Assembly (NCBI GenBank): GCA_035772405.1
Contig: JAYKKM010000149.1
Location: 5,392,501 to 5,456,500, forward strand
Length of the DNA: 64,000 bases
Origin: Chrysogorgia sp. JL179-B06
Taxonomy: Eukaryota > Cnidaria > Anthozoa > Scleralcyonacea > Chrysogorgiidae
Direction of reading: 5' to 3'
The notes below the pieces were generated by a model, which saw only the letters and a program-made list of their open reading frames with translations, searched no databases and was not told the origin of the DNA. Shown piece after piece: positions 43,224-54,361 of the stretch; the stretch's first letter is position 1, and each line of letters opens with the position of its first letter. The translations under genes were made by a program, and so were the position numbers.

Positions 43224-43517
43224 ATGAACAATGTTTCATTACCATTTCAACACCCTTTTATGTTAACGTTATGTGGTCCCAGTCAAAGTGGGAAAACATA
43301 TTGGATATTACAATTATTGAAAAATATTAACACAATGATTACACCTACAATTGTTAAAATTGTTTATTTAATTCAATTTATCAACCTCTGTACGCTGAAA
43401 TGGAAAAAGTTCTTGCGGAAAAAACAGATATTATTGTTGAATTTATTGATTGTCAAAAGGGTATTCCTCGCATTACCGATATACAAACGAACACCCGTGA
43501 AAATCGTTTTTTTTAAA
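43224..43517 (+). pseudogene. A32-type packaging ATPase, N-terminal fragment
   Basis: Starts 3 bp after the PolB stop with FQHPFMLTLCGPSQSGKT (Walker A). After one shift at about 43370 comes YQPLYAEMEKVL and VEFIDCQKGIP. The frame stops at 43517; Walker B and the rest are absent, so a deletion removed more than half. It would have packaged the genome. Confidence 0.8.
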
Positions 43518-43566
43518 GTATATATAGTATGGGGTGTATATATTGTGTATGAAATGTTTTATAAAC

Positions 43567-43803
43567 ATGGCAAGAAGAAGATATAGAAGCAGGAGGGGGA
43601 TTATCCTTAGAAAACAAGAACAAAAAGGTGGTAGTGTTCTAATTTTTTTAGGACCTTTGGGCCAAATAGTTGGAAGTCAATTGGGATTAGGTATTAGAAA
43701 AAGAAAAAGAAAACAAAGAGGGGGTTGGGGAGCGATTGGTAACGGTGTACTATATTCCCTAGGGTCTAAAAATATAAAAGCACGTCAACTATATATTTTT
43801 TAA
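43567..43803 (+). CDS. Basic Gly-rich core-like protein, adenovirus pX/mu-like
   Basis: A 78-codon ORF from ATG 43567: MARRRYRSRRG, then QKGGSVLIFLGPLGQIVGSQ (hydrophobic Gly-rich stretch) and RKRKRKQRGGWGA. The two GG sites resemble adenain cleavage sites. Adenovirus-like core peptides have a basic + hydrophobic GG layout, and the neighbours are ATPase and protease. A second start at 43808 (MVRKRYGRSVTLL) begins a similar, broken copy. Confidence 0.6.
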   Translation: MARRRYRSRRGIILRKQEQKGGSVLIFLGPLGQIVGSQLGLGIRKRKRKQRGGWGAIGNGVLYSLGSKNIKARQLYIF

Positions 43804-44102
43804 AAACATGGTAAGAAAAAGATATGGAAGGAGTGTTACCCTTTTATGCAATAAAAAATTCATCGGCATCTAGAAGATACCGAAAAAAAGGATTAAAACC
43901 ATTATGAAAAAAAACACGTAAAAATTATAAACAGTGTAAATAAGTTAATTTTTTGTTTTTTAATTAAAAATTGGCATCATTAAAACTACAACATGACTGA
44001 TTGTTATTACGCTTACAATTTTTTTTACATTTTTTATTTTATATTCTAACCAGTACACTACCTAAAATTGTTTCTATTTTTTATTTATTTTAATATCATT
44101 TT

Positions 44103-44760
44103 TTATTTTAATACGTTCATTTTTTTAAATATTTTTTGTTTATTATTATTTTCGACTTCATTACGACATTTATTGTATAAATATAATAAACTCCAATTTC
44201 CACACACGGTAGTATTTTTGGATTGTAATTGTTTACTTTGAATATATTGAAATTTTAGTCCTTTTTTTACACTATAATCATACCAATATTCACGTTTATA
44301 AAACGATACATCTTTAGCAAAACTATCAAAAAAATACATATTTTTTTTTTATCCAACCATATAGCAACCCAATACACGACTTTCATAATGGCTGCTAATT
44401 TAAATATTTTAAATATTCCTTTATGTGCATCTAAATTAGCCTTTATGGCCTCGTTTGCATGTCAGCAATTCAAAAGAATTTTGCTTCGTAACGAGGTTGT
44501 AAAGGCCACAGTTAGTAGAGTAAAGACTAATTTATATGCACATAAAAGAATATTTAAAATGGCAGCCATTATGAAAGTCGTCTATGTTGACCGCTTTGAT
44601 CTGCTTGATCTGTATTCCACATCCAACAAGAGGGATAAAAAATTTTTTTAGGAAAAATATTTGCAGGAAATGTACCCAAATAATATTTATTTAAAAACTT
44701 ATTTATTTTTGCAATTTTATTAATCTCGTTCGTAAATAAAAATTGGGTTCAAAAACAATG
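44103..44760 (-). pseudogene. Adenain-like cysteine protease, split by a MITE
   Basis: Maturation protease of capsid and core proteins. N-part (about 44760-44584): LGTFPANIFPKK and WMWNTDQADQSGQH, which ends at the expected catalytic His. The MITE 44374-44583 follows. The C-part begins with WVAIWLDKKKN, MYFFDSFAKD (Asp position) and NTTVCGNWSLLYLYNKC with the catalytic Cys, stop at 44103. No ATG was found for the N-part. Order His-Asp-Cys and spacing fit the C5 family. Confidence 0.75.
44374..44583. mobile_element. 210-bp MITE with long arms
   Basis: Ends ACACGACTTTCATAATGGC and inverted AGACGACTTTCATAATGGC. AT on both sides (44372-44373, 44584-44585). Inner arms include AAATATTCCTTTATGTGCAT and its near complement. 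Removing it and one AT leaves the protease frame open. Confidence 0.85.
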
Positions 44761-44905
44761 TAAATTCGTTATTTTTGATTTTTTTGTCGCCATTTTCTTT
44801 GTGTTGAATAAGGTGTTGAAGAAGGGGTAGGAATGTGGGTGCTGAGGGATGTAGATGGTTCTTCGTTACTCGCAGCAGAAAGACCCGAAGTTGTTTTTCC
44901 CAAAT

Positions 44906-45115
44906 TTATATAACGTTTTTTATATTACGTATATAATATGCGGGCATATGTAATTTTTTCAATTTTTTTAAAGAAACCGTCTGCTTATGTTGTGTAAGAT
45001 TGAACATGTTTTGTTTGCTGACATTATGCGTTAAATCGTATAATAAATCATGATGGTTTATTCCAACACCATTTAATTTTATTATATCTGTATCTTTAAT
45101 TTGTTTTCTTTTCAA
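44906..45115 (-). CDS. Small basic protein of element 2
   Basis: 69 codons from ATG 45115: MKRKQIKDTDIIKLNGVG; His/Gln/Lys-rich, soluble. In the minus-strand block between protease and MCP. Unrecognised, modest support. Confidence 0.35.
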   Translation of the reverse strand: MKRKQIKDTDIIKLNGVGINHHDLLYDLTHNVSKQNMFNLTQHKQTVSLKKLKKLHMPAYYIRNIKNVI

Positions 45116-45234
45116 GAAATTATTTTATTTGTTGACCACTTGTTACAGTCGGTGTTTTCTTTATCTCGGGTGATCATCATTGTTAACCTCATTTTCTAGT
45201 TCATTATTATATTTTTTCATCTTTTGTTGTCTTT

Positions 45235-45429
45235 TTAAAAACTAACCATACTCTCTGCAACACGTTGATCATTATTAACTTTTTGCATTTCTTCTTTCAT
45301 TTTATTTTTACTTTCAATAAGTTCGAAATTATTTTTGTTGTTAATTCCCTGCAATAATTTTTCGTTTTCATGATCATTTTTGATTAAATCTAACATTTCA
45401 TTTAATTTACTCGGATTAATTAATTGCAT
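45235..45429 (-). CDS. Small helical protein of element 2
   Basis: 64 codons from ATG 45429: MQLINPSKLNEMLDLIKND; Glu/Lys/Asn-rich, probably coiled coil. Same strand as neighbours; function unknown. Confidence 0.35.
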   Translation of the reverse strand: MQLINPSKLNEMLDLIKNDHENEKLLQGINNKNNFELIESKNKMKEEMQKVNNDQRVAESMVSF

Positions 45430-45495
45430 TTTATTTACTTCGGTCTTTTTTTATTTGTTGGTTAAGTAATTTATATGCTTTTTGATATATGTTGA

Positions 45496-45927
45496 TTATA
45501 CGAAAATCTTCAGATAATAATCTTTTTCTTTTATTTTGTTCTTAGCAAACTTATTCAAAATATATTTATTATCACTGGAAAGTTGGATAGAAATTTTTTT
45601 ATTTAAAATATTTTTAGCAATGTATTGTAATTTATTAATTAATTGAGAATCTAATAAAGTATTTTTTTTTATCAATATCTGCTTTAAGATATTTTTTAAC
45701 GATAGTAAAAAATCCTTTTTTTTTTCAGAGGTTATTTTCTTTATTTTATTTAATTTAACTAATGTTTCTAAAAATTTTAAATCATCTTCGCAACTTGATG
45801 AAGAAGAAGTTATTGAACTTTCACTATCCATTTCATCACTAACATCATCGCTAACAACATCACTTTTTATATCATATATCTTTTTTTTCCTCTTCTTTTT
45901 TAATTCATAATTTTTTTCTTCATTCAT
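45496..45927 (-). CDS. Lys/Glu-rich protein with acidic Ser tract
   Basis: ATG 45927 (MNEEKNYELKKKRKKK), 143 codons, intact. A basic start, then DVVSDDVSDEMDSESSITSSSSS (a likely CK2-type phosphorylation tract), then helical Leu/Lys-rich sequence. It lies just downstream of MCP on the same strand. Could be a scaffold or minor virion protein; not recognised. Confidence 0.5.
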   Translation of the reverse strand: MNEEKNYELKKKRKKKIYDIKSDVVSDDVSDEMDSESSITSSSSSCEDDLKFLETLVKLNKIKKITSEKKKDFLLSLKNILKQILIKKNTLLDSQLINKLQYIAKNILNKKISIQLSSDNKYILNKFAKNKIKEKDYYLKIFV

Positions 45928-46100
45928 TTTTTTATGCGTAAACTGAAAATGGTGGAAATACAAGAATATGTTCACGATTTAGTGGTATTTTGTTAATAAC
46001 TGTTTTTTTGATTTTTGTTTTTTTTATTCTATTCTTTGTTGTAATTGGGTTTTGTTTTCTTCATATTTTTTGTACATCGCTTTGTTACAAATGTTGATAA

Positions 46101-47428
46101 TTAAATTCTGTGTAATAATGTTGCAGGGGTATTTAATCCTACTTTAACTTCATTTCGAAATTCACCAATAAAAATTAACGCACCCGCAACTGTATTTTGA
46201 GAAAATGAAAATCAACATTAACATTTCCCGACGGTTTTATGGGTAATACTGAAAGATGAGAGTCTCTATTATCTGTTAAATCAAATGCTAATATACAATA
46301 TACGTTTATAAAGTCATTATAAGTCATGGGCATTTCTGAATAGTGACGATTTAATACCGATCGTAATTTAGAATAAGCTGCAGCATGATTTTCTATTCTC
46401 CCAGCAACAGCGTTATTTACCGAAACTTCAACATTATCATAATTAGGCTAGGTAAAATCAAAAATATTATAAGTATATGCCCCATTCCAATTTGCTAATG
46501 GGAAAAATACAATATATAAACGTGTAGGAACGCTACCATTAAACACATCGATCACTTGATGTGAATTTCGTCCTGCAGCTAATGATTCAGTAATACAACG
46601 ATAATTGGTTGTATAATATGATGTTTCTTTATGATGTGTTACCATTTCTGTATTAATTGCATCTGATTATTGTTTTTTTGGTTTAAATACATATTTTGGT
46701 TTAAATATATTTTTTGGTTTAAATATTTTATTTTAAAATCGTCTAGCATGATCAGCACCCATCATTACAATTGTATTTAATGCACGCGTTAAACGTAATT
46801 CAACTTTATACGCTGTAGGAATATATACTTCAGCACCCCCTTCACTAAATAATGAACAATCAATATCATCTATCAAATGCTGCGATTGATTTTGAAATGC
46901 AAGTGCTTTTAGTCTCCCTCCTACATTTACGACATTAGTCCCATTATGCAAACCAACAATATCGGTCATATGTTTGGCTGTATCTAAATATGCTAAATTA
47001 AGCTCTTTAGAATATTTATAGCCCGACGGTGTTTGACGCATTATAAATTGTATCCATGATGCTAAATGTGCAAAATTATCTGATGGCGCAATTGCATTTT
47101 CATTTATTTTTAATTATTTTGTTTTCCACATTGTACGAAGGGGTAATGTAATCATCGCAAAACCTGATGCTGCAGGTGCTATAACTCCAGCAGCATTTCT
47201 AATTGATACTGTAGCCATTATTTTAGCATCACTTGTTTTCATTAATCCAACGGCATTCCCATGCCTTGTAAACGTGTACACTGTCGATTGATTATCGACA
47301 GGAGTCGCAATAATTTCAGTTTCACTACATTCAGTAAACGTATCATTATAGGGTGATGAAGTAAAAAATTGTAAAGGTTCAATAAATAATATGTCATTTT
47401 TTTCTATTTCTTCAATTTTTTTACTCAA
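46101..47428 (-). pseudogene. Major capsid protein, double jelly-roll (element 2)
   Basis: About 440 codons from ATG 47428 to TAA 46101 in several frames. Blocks: SETEIIATPVDNQSTVYTF, TPSGYKYSKELNLAY, GGAEVYIPTAYKVELRL, ETSYYTTNYRCITESL, VPTRLYIVFFPLANWNGAY, MPMTYNDFINVYCILAFDLT, SGNVNVDFHF and LIFIGEFRNEVKV. Order and content match Polinton-type MCP (hexon-like). Stops and shifts occur near 47113, 46735-46680, 46448 and 46200. Sequence blocks differ from the element 1 MCP, so this is another lineage. Confidence 0.8.
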
Positions 47429-47491
47429 TTTTTTTTAAACGTTAATTTTAAGAATATTTGAAACCGTTCCAACACTTGAGGAAGAAGCATA

Positions 47492-47743
47492 CTGTAACGA
47501 ATGTGAATTAGTTAATTAGAGTAATTAGATTTAGCGACTTTATAAATAGCTGTAGACGCTCCCTTTCCCCTAGCGTCCTTCCTAATTATAACGCCCTTCC
47601 TTTACGTAGATATTATACCACTATATTTAGTTATCGACATGTAACGCCCAATTCGGGCCTAGGGTATATAAGAAATTAAACTAAAGCAATAAAGGAGTTC
47701 TGACTGAAAGCGTCGAAGTGTGTGATATATTCGGTACGCTACA
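47492..47743 (+). repeat. Gypsy 5' LTR
   Basis: 252 bp. Includes GGGTATATAAGAAATT (TATA box, about 47662) and AATAAAGGAG (polyA-like). Differs from the 3' LTR at a few sites (for example TTTATAAATAGC versus TTAGC). Confidence 0.93.
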
Positions 47744-47786
47744 AAACTGGTGGCAGCGGTAAAAGAGTGAAAGAAAAACCAGAACG

Positions 47787-48668
47787 ATGTCTTCTATTTT
47801 GCCTGGGCGTTTCGACAGTGGCGACTTTGTGTCATGGCTGAGAGAATTCGACGCGTGTTGTGCTGCCAACGGGTGGAAAACAACCGAGGAACGCGACGAC
47901 AAAATACTCAAAGTACCAGCATTCCTTCGAGGGCAAGCGGCCAGCCATTTTTACGCGATTCCCGCGGAACAGCGTACCAAATACGCGGATGCTGTGGCTG
48001 AACTAACCAAATCCATGTGTCCCGCGGCCAACAGAGAGAACTTTTATCGAGAATTCGAAGGTCGTTCTCTGAGATCAGGAGAGGACCCCGCGATCTACAA
48101 ATGGGAACTGGAAATCCTGCTCGCCAAAGCCGATCCTACTTTGCCGACCGACGCAAAGAAGGCTTTGCTTGCGCGCCAGTACATGAGAGGACTCCCAAAT
48201 CCTATTAAATTCAAACTTTTGGAACACAATCCGACCCCGACTCTCGATGAAATGCTTTCCTTCACCAAACGATACCGTGCCGTCGAAGGTTATGCCTTCC
48301 CAAGGGCTGATGACGTCGAGATCAGCGCCGCAAGACTGTGGACCCGCAATTGTCACAATTGGTCTCCATGGTCGCCGGGATTGCTGAGAAGCAACAATCT
48401 CTAGAAGACCGATTAACGAAGGCCGAGAGTCTACGAAATCAACCTCGAAGGCAGCGTCCTGATCGCCGACCCCAATTCCTTGGACCGCGTGGCAGTAACC
48501 GATGTCCAGGCGCTTGTTTTAATTGCGGCGAAGTTGGACATTTCGCACGTGAATGCCATGGAAGACGCCAACAACCCCCAACTAGGCGCATACCTACCTG
48601 TTTTTCCTGTGACCGACCTGGACATGTGGCACGAGACTGCCGAAGTACAGCTGCAACTGGTCATTTAA
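47787..48668 (+). pseudogene. gag: Gypsy Gag
   Basis: Capsid part in frame 1 (FDSGDFVSWLREFDACC, FYREFEGRSLRSGEDP, RQYMRGLPNPIKF). After one frameshift at about 48330 comes nucleocapsid with two CCHC knuckles, CFNCGEVGHFAREC and CFSCDRPGHVARDC. Forms the virus-like particle. Confidence 0.9.
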
Positions 48669-48679
48669 ACTTCTAAGGG

Positions 48680-49537
48680 ATGGTCCAGACGGTGGGAAAC
48701 GTGACCATCCCGTTGTAAGTAGCGATACTAACTCTAACATTACCCATCCATTCGTTGATTGTTTTATTGATGGAGTCCGTGTTCGTGCTCTTCTGGACAC
48801 TGGATCAATGAAATCATTTATTAGTCATAATGTACATTGACAAGTCAAAAGTACAACAGTGCGTCTCCATTACTGGAGACAATTTAAATATTATAGGACA
48901 AGTTAGTGCCAATGTTAAATTTATTAATTCAAAGGTGCCCTATTCTGGGGACTTTCTAGTTAGCAATAATATTCAGTATGAATGTGTTTTAGGATGGGAT
49001 TTCATTACTAGAAATAGGTTAATGATCAACAGGGAAGCGAGGGCGGGTTATCTCTTAGTGGGACGTCATGGGGCTACACCTCTCCGGGACAACAACGAGT
49101 CTACGACGGCAAGCCTTAGTGGGGTCATCCACACGCATGAGAGGAATTCTTCGACTGATCGATTGTTGTGTCAGTCAACAGTTCAAAGCAATGCGGTCGT
49201 TGCTTTGGTTGAGAGCGCAATGATACCACCTAGAACAGAAATTATTTTAGAGGGGAAATTGGCCAGAGTTGCCAACAGCAAAGTAGGAATAATAGAGCCA
49301 CGTTCTAGTCTCGATAACGATACTAGACAGGGATTTAGTTTAGCACGTATTGTGGTCAAACCCGACCAAAATAGGGTTGTGCCTTTACGAATTATTAACA
49401 TGTCGCATAGTCCGATTGAGCTGACCGCAGGTGAAAATCTTGCGGAATTTTGTCCCTTGGTTGAGTCATGCTCAACCAAGTTGAGCGGTTGTTCCGACCG
49501 CTCCGGTCGGAACCGAGGTGTTGAATACTTTTGCTGA
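48680..49537 (+). pseudogene. Gypsy aspartic protease and linker
   Basis: DGVRVRALLDTGSMKSFIS carries the catalytic D-T-G (about 48795). One frameshift follows at about 48830. The rest of the fold and a long linker run to 49537, where the frame ends next to the deletion. Confidence 0.8.
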
Positions 49538-50386
49538 TAATGTTGAAGTTGCATTTTTAGGGCATGTTATTTCCAAGTCAGGCATTCAGCCTGACCCAGT
49601 TAAAATATCTGCGGTAAGCGATATACCTCAACCAAAATCAGTAAAAGAGATCAGAAGCTTTCTAGGCCTCGCCGGCTATTATCGAAAATTTATTCCAGGA
49701 TTCGCGACAGTGGCTGCGCCACTTGTTCGCCTCACTCAAAAGGCCACATCTTTCAACTGGACAGAAGAATGCGAAAGCTCTTTCTCTCGACTAAAATCTT
49801 TACTTTGTTCCGCACCTATCCTATGCTATCCTAAGTTCGACCGCGAATTTGTACTCCACACAGACGCTTCTGATTTTGGAGTTGGGGCGATTTTATCACA
49901 GATCGACGACGATGGACTCGAAAAAGTGATTGCATATGCGTCGAAGGCCTTTCCGCGCGACAGAAAAAATTTTCGGTAACCGAAAAAGAGGCTTACGCCA
50001 TCATTTTTGGAACCCAACAGTTTCGCGTTTACTTGCTCGGGCGCCATTTTCGGATTGTTACGGACCATAGCGCGTTACGGTGGCTACATAGCATGTAACC
50101 TAAAGGCCGCTTGGCCAGATGGATAATGGATCTACAAGAATTCCAATTTTCCGTTGTGCATAGGGCCGGTCGTCTGCATAACAACGCGGATGCGTTATCC
50201 AGACTCGTTCAATCGCCTAATTCTGAGGCCCCAGTTCAATGCAGTGCGACTGAAAGGAAATCTTGCGAAAACCAACCAACAGCGAGCGTTCAAGATCACA
50301 AAGACATAGTACGGACGGTAATCCGCGTTAAACTATCAAGCGGTCGAACTGTTATAATAACACTAGAAGGTACGAAACCCCTATAA
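49518..50386 (+). pseudogene. RT thumb/connection and RNase H
   Basis: [36 protein letters not shown] (RT end), [18 protein letters not shown] (RNase H), then after a shift at about 49978 TEKEAYAIIFG, VTDHSALRWL and HRAGRLHNNADALSR. RT blocks up to YxDD are missing: a deletion joins at about 49530. Confidence 0.88.
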
Positions 50387-50485
50387 AGTGACTCATCCGG
50401 AGCTCTTGCTGCAATACCTGCACTCATTAATCCTTCTACCAGTCATAAATCGAACGCGACTGTACCGGAAGCAGGATCCGGTGCA

Positions 50486-51907
50486 GTGTCTCTCAATCCG
50501 ACAATTAATCTGCTAGAAGCGCAACGAAATGACCCACAACTTTCGAAAATTATCGAAATGAAAAACCGTGGTCTACCAAAACCAAGGACAATTAGCACCG
50601 ACGATCCCAGTCTTAAAACTTGGTACAGATATTACGACCGTCTCTTCGTCCGAGATGGATTGCTTATGAGATCACTTGGTAATCGACAACCTTATCCCAA
50701 TTACGTAATTATAATCCCAACAGCTCTCCGTGAGACTATTTTAAATGCCGTTCACGATAGTCCTTTTGCCGGTCACTTAGGAATAACACGCACAGAGGAA
50801 AGGGTGAGAAAGAGATTTTATTGGCCTGGAATTCGTAAAGATGTCGAAACATACGTAAAGAAATGTCTCATGTGTACGCGTAACAACTCGCCAGTTAACA
50901 ACAATCGAGCGCCTATGGGCACTATTTCCGTAGGTGAACCTTTCACATTCTGGGCCATGGACTATATGGGTCCACTACCAGAAAATAGTCGTGGCAACAA
51001 GCACATACTTGTAGTTGTCGATCACTTTACGAAGTGGTGCGAGGCATTTGCGACTTGGGACCAAAAAGCTAGCACGGTAGCGCCGATTCTAATAAGTAGG
51101 ATATTTTCTCGCTTCGGACCACCTGCTGTACTGCATTCGGATCAAGGGCGTAACTTTGAAAGTGTTTTGATGCACGAAATTTGCAACGCCATGGGTATTA
51201 CTAAGACGAGAACGACGGCATACCATCCGCAATGCGATGGCCAAACGGAACGGCAAAACCGAACACTACAAGGCATGCTTTCGTCATTTGTTTCTAGCCG
51301 AAGGGATGATTGGGATTTGTGGTTGGATAGCATTACATTTGCTTACAACACAAGCAGACATGATTCGTTAGGAGTTAGCCCTTATGAAGTTGTCTTCGAC
51401 CGTGCTCCTCGCCTTCCAGTAGAGTTAGAACTTGGAATTCCCTTATCGAACCCTTGTACACGAAGTGATTATCTTAACTCGGTTAGATCGGTCTTCCGAG
51501 ATGCTCGACAAATAGCAAAAGAACACCTATCCAACGCATCCAAAAAACGAGCTAGACTCAATCATGAGACAAACACCTGGCGGCCGTTTCATGAGGGGAA
51601 AACGGTCATGTTAAAAAGACCTAAAGGCTGGAAGTTCGGAAATAAGTGGGTGGGACCTTATAAGATCATAAAACGGTTAGGGGTCAACTACAAAATCAGA
51701 TCGAAGGCCGGCAAAGAGATTGTTGTACACCATGACAATCTCAAGTTAAGTTATATCCCATTTCAACTGGGCGAACTCGTTTGCCCAACCCGAGAAATAG
51801 GAGAGTTTCAGGTGGTTGATGTTGCACCTCAACAATTGGAGATCCCGCGGATAAGGCCTGCCAGACTTAGACAGCAAATACGACCCCCTGATCGTTATGG
51901 TTATTAG
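50486..51907 (+). CDS. int: Gypsy integrase
   Basis: An open 473-codon frame. HHCC zinc part (HDSPFAGHLG...CLMC), DDE core (WAMDYMGPLP; LHSDQGRNFES; YHPQCDGQTERQNRTLQ), then GPYKIIKRLGVNYKIR and a C-terminal tail. Inserts the cDNA. Intact but stranded by the loss of RT. Confidence 0.93.
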   Translation: MSLNPTINLLEAQRNDPQLSKIIEMKNRGLPKPRTISTDDPSLKTWYRYYDRLFVRDGLLMRSLGNRQPYPNYVIIIPTALRETILNAVHDSPFAGHLGITRTEERVRKRFYWPGIRKDVETYVKKCLMCTRNNSPVNNNRAPMGTISVGEPFTFWAMDYMGPLPENSRGNKHILVVVDHFTKWCEAFATWDQKASTVAPILISRIFSRFGPPAVLHSDQGRNFESVLMHEICNAMGITKTRTTAYHPQCDGQTERQNRTLQGMLSSFVSSRRDDWDLWLDSITFAYNTSRHDSLGVSPYEVVFDRAPRLPVELELGIPLSNPCTRSDYLNSVRSVFRDARQIAKEHLSNASKKRARLNHETNTWRPFHEGKTVMLKRPKGWKFGNKWVGPYKIIKRLGVNYKIRSKAGKEIVVHHDNLKLSYIPFQLGELVCPTREIGEFQVVDVAPQQLEIPRIRPARLRQQIRPPDRYGY

Positions 51908-52012
51908 TTTTGGTTTATTGTACACGTATATAGCTTCTTGATTAATGTTTTCATAAATATATTTATATATATATATATGTCCTTGGGACGAGAACATAAA
52001 GGAGGAGAATGG

Positions 52013-52265
52013 TGTAACGAATGTGAATTAGTTAATTAGAGTAATTAGATTTAGCGATTTAGCGACTTTAGCTGTAGACGCTCCCTTTCCCCTAGCGTCC
52101 TTCCTAATTATAACGCCCTTCCTTTACGTAGATATTATACCACTATATTTAGTTATCGACATGTAACGCCCAATTCGGGCCTAGGGTATATAAGAAATTA
52201 AACTAAAGCAATAAAGGAGTTCTGACTGAAAGCCTCGAAGTGTGTGATATATTCGGTACGCTACA
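52013..52265 (+). repeat. Gypsy 3' LTR
   Basis: 253 bp, same sequence as the 5' LTR with small differences. A further copy from the tandem duplication lies at 53964-54216. Confidence 0.93.
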
Positions 52266-52410
52266 AATACCAAAACTCACTTTTTGTATTTTTTTTAAAA
52301 AAACAACAATATCCACAACAATAAAAATAATAATAATATCCACAACATTAAAAAAAAGACGAATGATTTTTTTTTATACAATATTTTTTATTTATACTTT
52401 TTTTTACAGT

Positions 52411-52777
52411 TTATCTGTTTTGTAAAAAACGTATTACATTTAGATCTATTTTTTTTCTTTTCTTTTTATGATCACTTGTATAATACGTATCTAAATTTAA
52501 ATTTGGGGGTAATCCCACACCATCATTTAATAAAATTTCTTTCTTAGTTAGATTTTCTTTATTTTTTCTTTTCACCAAAAAAATATGATGATGAATAATT
52601 TTTTCCACGATTTCTACCATTTAACAATTCAGTATAATCTTCTTCGGATTTTTTTTCAGTCATTATTTTTTCTTCAAATAAATTTATATATATGTTAATT
52701 TCTTCACCTTTTAACGGTACGTTATTCTCATAGTTAATAAAGAACTGTAGTGATTGTTTAGCCTCTTGATCACTCAT
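52411..52777 (-). pseudogene. Duplicate of the 121-aa element 2 gene, frameshifted
   Basis: Same as 54362-54727 but with one additional A:T pair at about 52575, which splits the frame after YSSSYF. The duplicate therefore cannot make the full protein unless the base is a sequencing error. Confidence 0.8.
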
Positions 52778-53213
52778 AAATAAAAAAAGGGAATTTTTTT
52801 TTCATCATTTAATGATGTATAAGGATTTTTTTCGTTAATATAAAATAATTCTTTTATAGTATATAAAAAACGTTGTGTTGAATTAGGACTAATAGTAGAT
52901 GAAAAATCTGAAATCGCTCCATTATTTTTTTTTTTGATTGTTGTATAGTACTGAAATCCATTTTTTTTGCACAAGTAATTCCAAATGAAATTTTTATATT
53001 TTTATATTCAATCGAATTTAAATTCCATAAAAAATTTCTCCCACTATTTACTAAAATGTAAAGAGAAAATATTTTATATTTTTTAATTATCATTCCCCAT
53101 TTTTTTCTTCAAGAACAATCAAAAGCATTATGTTGAATGTATTAAACAATCAATACTAAGCGTTCCTGAATCAAAAGAAACTAATTTTCCTGTAGTATCT
53201 TTAACTTTAATAT
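52774..53213 (-). pseudogene. Duplicate of the 54724-55043 gene and penton C-terminus
   Basis: 52774-53093 repeats the gene at 54724-55043. 53128-53213 repeats the last codons of the penton gene, cut off at the duplication junction. Confidence 0.85.
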
Positions 53214-53227
53214 GAACACTACAAGGC

Positions 53228-53860
53228 ATGCTTTCGTCATTTGTTTCTAGCCGAAGGGATGATTGGGATTTGTGGTTGGATAGCATTACATTTGCTTACA
53301 ACACAAGCAGACATGATTCGTTAGGAGTTAGCCCTTATGAAGTTGTCTTCGACCGTGCTCCTCGCCTTCCAGTAGAGTTAGAACTTGGAATTCCCTTATC
53401 GAACCCTTGTACACGAAGTGATTATCTTAACTCGGTTAGATCGGTCTTCCGAGATGCTCGACAAATAGCAAAAGAACACCTATCCAACGCATCCAAAAAA
53501 CGAGCTAGACTCAATCATGAGACAAACACCTGGCGGCCGTTTCATGAGGGGAAAACGGTCATGTTAAAAAGACCTAAAGGCTGGAAGTTCGGAAATAAGT
53601 GGGTGGGACCTTATAAGATCATAAAACGGTTAGGGGTCAACTACAAAATCAGATCGAAGGCCGGCAAAGAGATTGTTGTACACCATGACAATCTCAAGTT
53701 AAGTTATATCCCATTTCAACTGGGCGAACTCGTTTGCCCAACCCGAGAAATAGGAGAGTTTCAGGTGGTTGATGTTGCACCTCAACAATTGGAGATCCCG
53801 CGGATAAGGCCTGCCAGACTTAGACAGCAAATACGACCCCCTGATCGTTATGGTTATTAG
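53228..53860 (+). pseudogene. Duplicated 3' fragment of Gypsy integrase
   Basis: 210 codons identical to the end of the 50486 gene, without the catalytic core. It arises only from the tandem duplication. Confidence 0.95.
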
Positions 53861-53963
53861 TTTTGGTTTATTGTACACGTATATAGCTTCTTGATTAATG
53901 TTTTCATAAATATATTTATATATATATATGTCCTTGGGACGAGAACATAAAGGAGGAGAATGG

Positions 53964-54216
53964 TGTAACGAATGTGAATTAGTTAATTAGAGTAATTAGA
54001 TTTAGCGATTTAGCGACTTTAGCTGTAGACGCTCCCTTTCCCCTAGCGTCCTTCCTAATTATAACGCCCTTCCTTTACGTAGATATTATACCACTATATT
54101 TAGTTATCGACATGTAACGCCCAATTCGGGCCTAGGGTATATAAGAAATTAAACTAAAGCAATAAAGGAGTTCTGACTGAAAGCCTCGAAGTGTGTGATA
54201 TATTCGGTACGCTACA
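53964..54216 (+). repeat. Duplicated Gypsy 3' LTR
   Basis: Copy of 52013-52265 within the tandem duplication; same ends. Confidence 0.95.
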
Positions 54217-54361
54217 AATACCAAAACTCACTTTTTGTATTTTTTTTAAAAAAACAACAATATCCACAACAATAAAAATAATAATAATATCCACAACATT
54301 AAAAAAAAGACGAATGATTTTTTTTTATACAATATTTTTTATTTATACTTTTTTTTACAGT

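Larger units (their letters stand above)
47492..52265 (+). mobile_element. Ty3/Gypsy LTR retrotransposon, RT-deleted
   Basis: LTRs 47492-47743 and 52013-52265, TG...CA ends; flanks CATAC and AATAC (4 of 5 identical). After the 5' LTR comes a PBS-like AAACTGGTGGCAGCGG; before the 3' LTR a polypurine tract AAAGGAGGAGAA. Gag, protease, RT-thumb/RNase H and integrase remain, but the RT catalytic part is gone. Inserted between the MCP gene and the 54362-type gene of element 2. Confidence 0.93.

Noticed and set aside
44388..44651. 87-codon plus-strand ORF
   Set aside because: It is the MITE hairpin read through, on the opposite strand of the protease gene.
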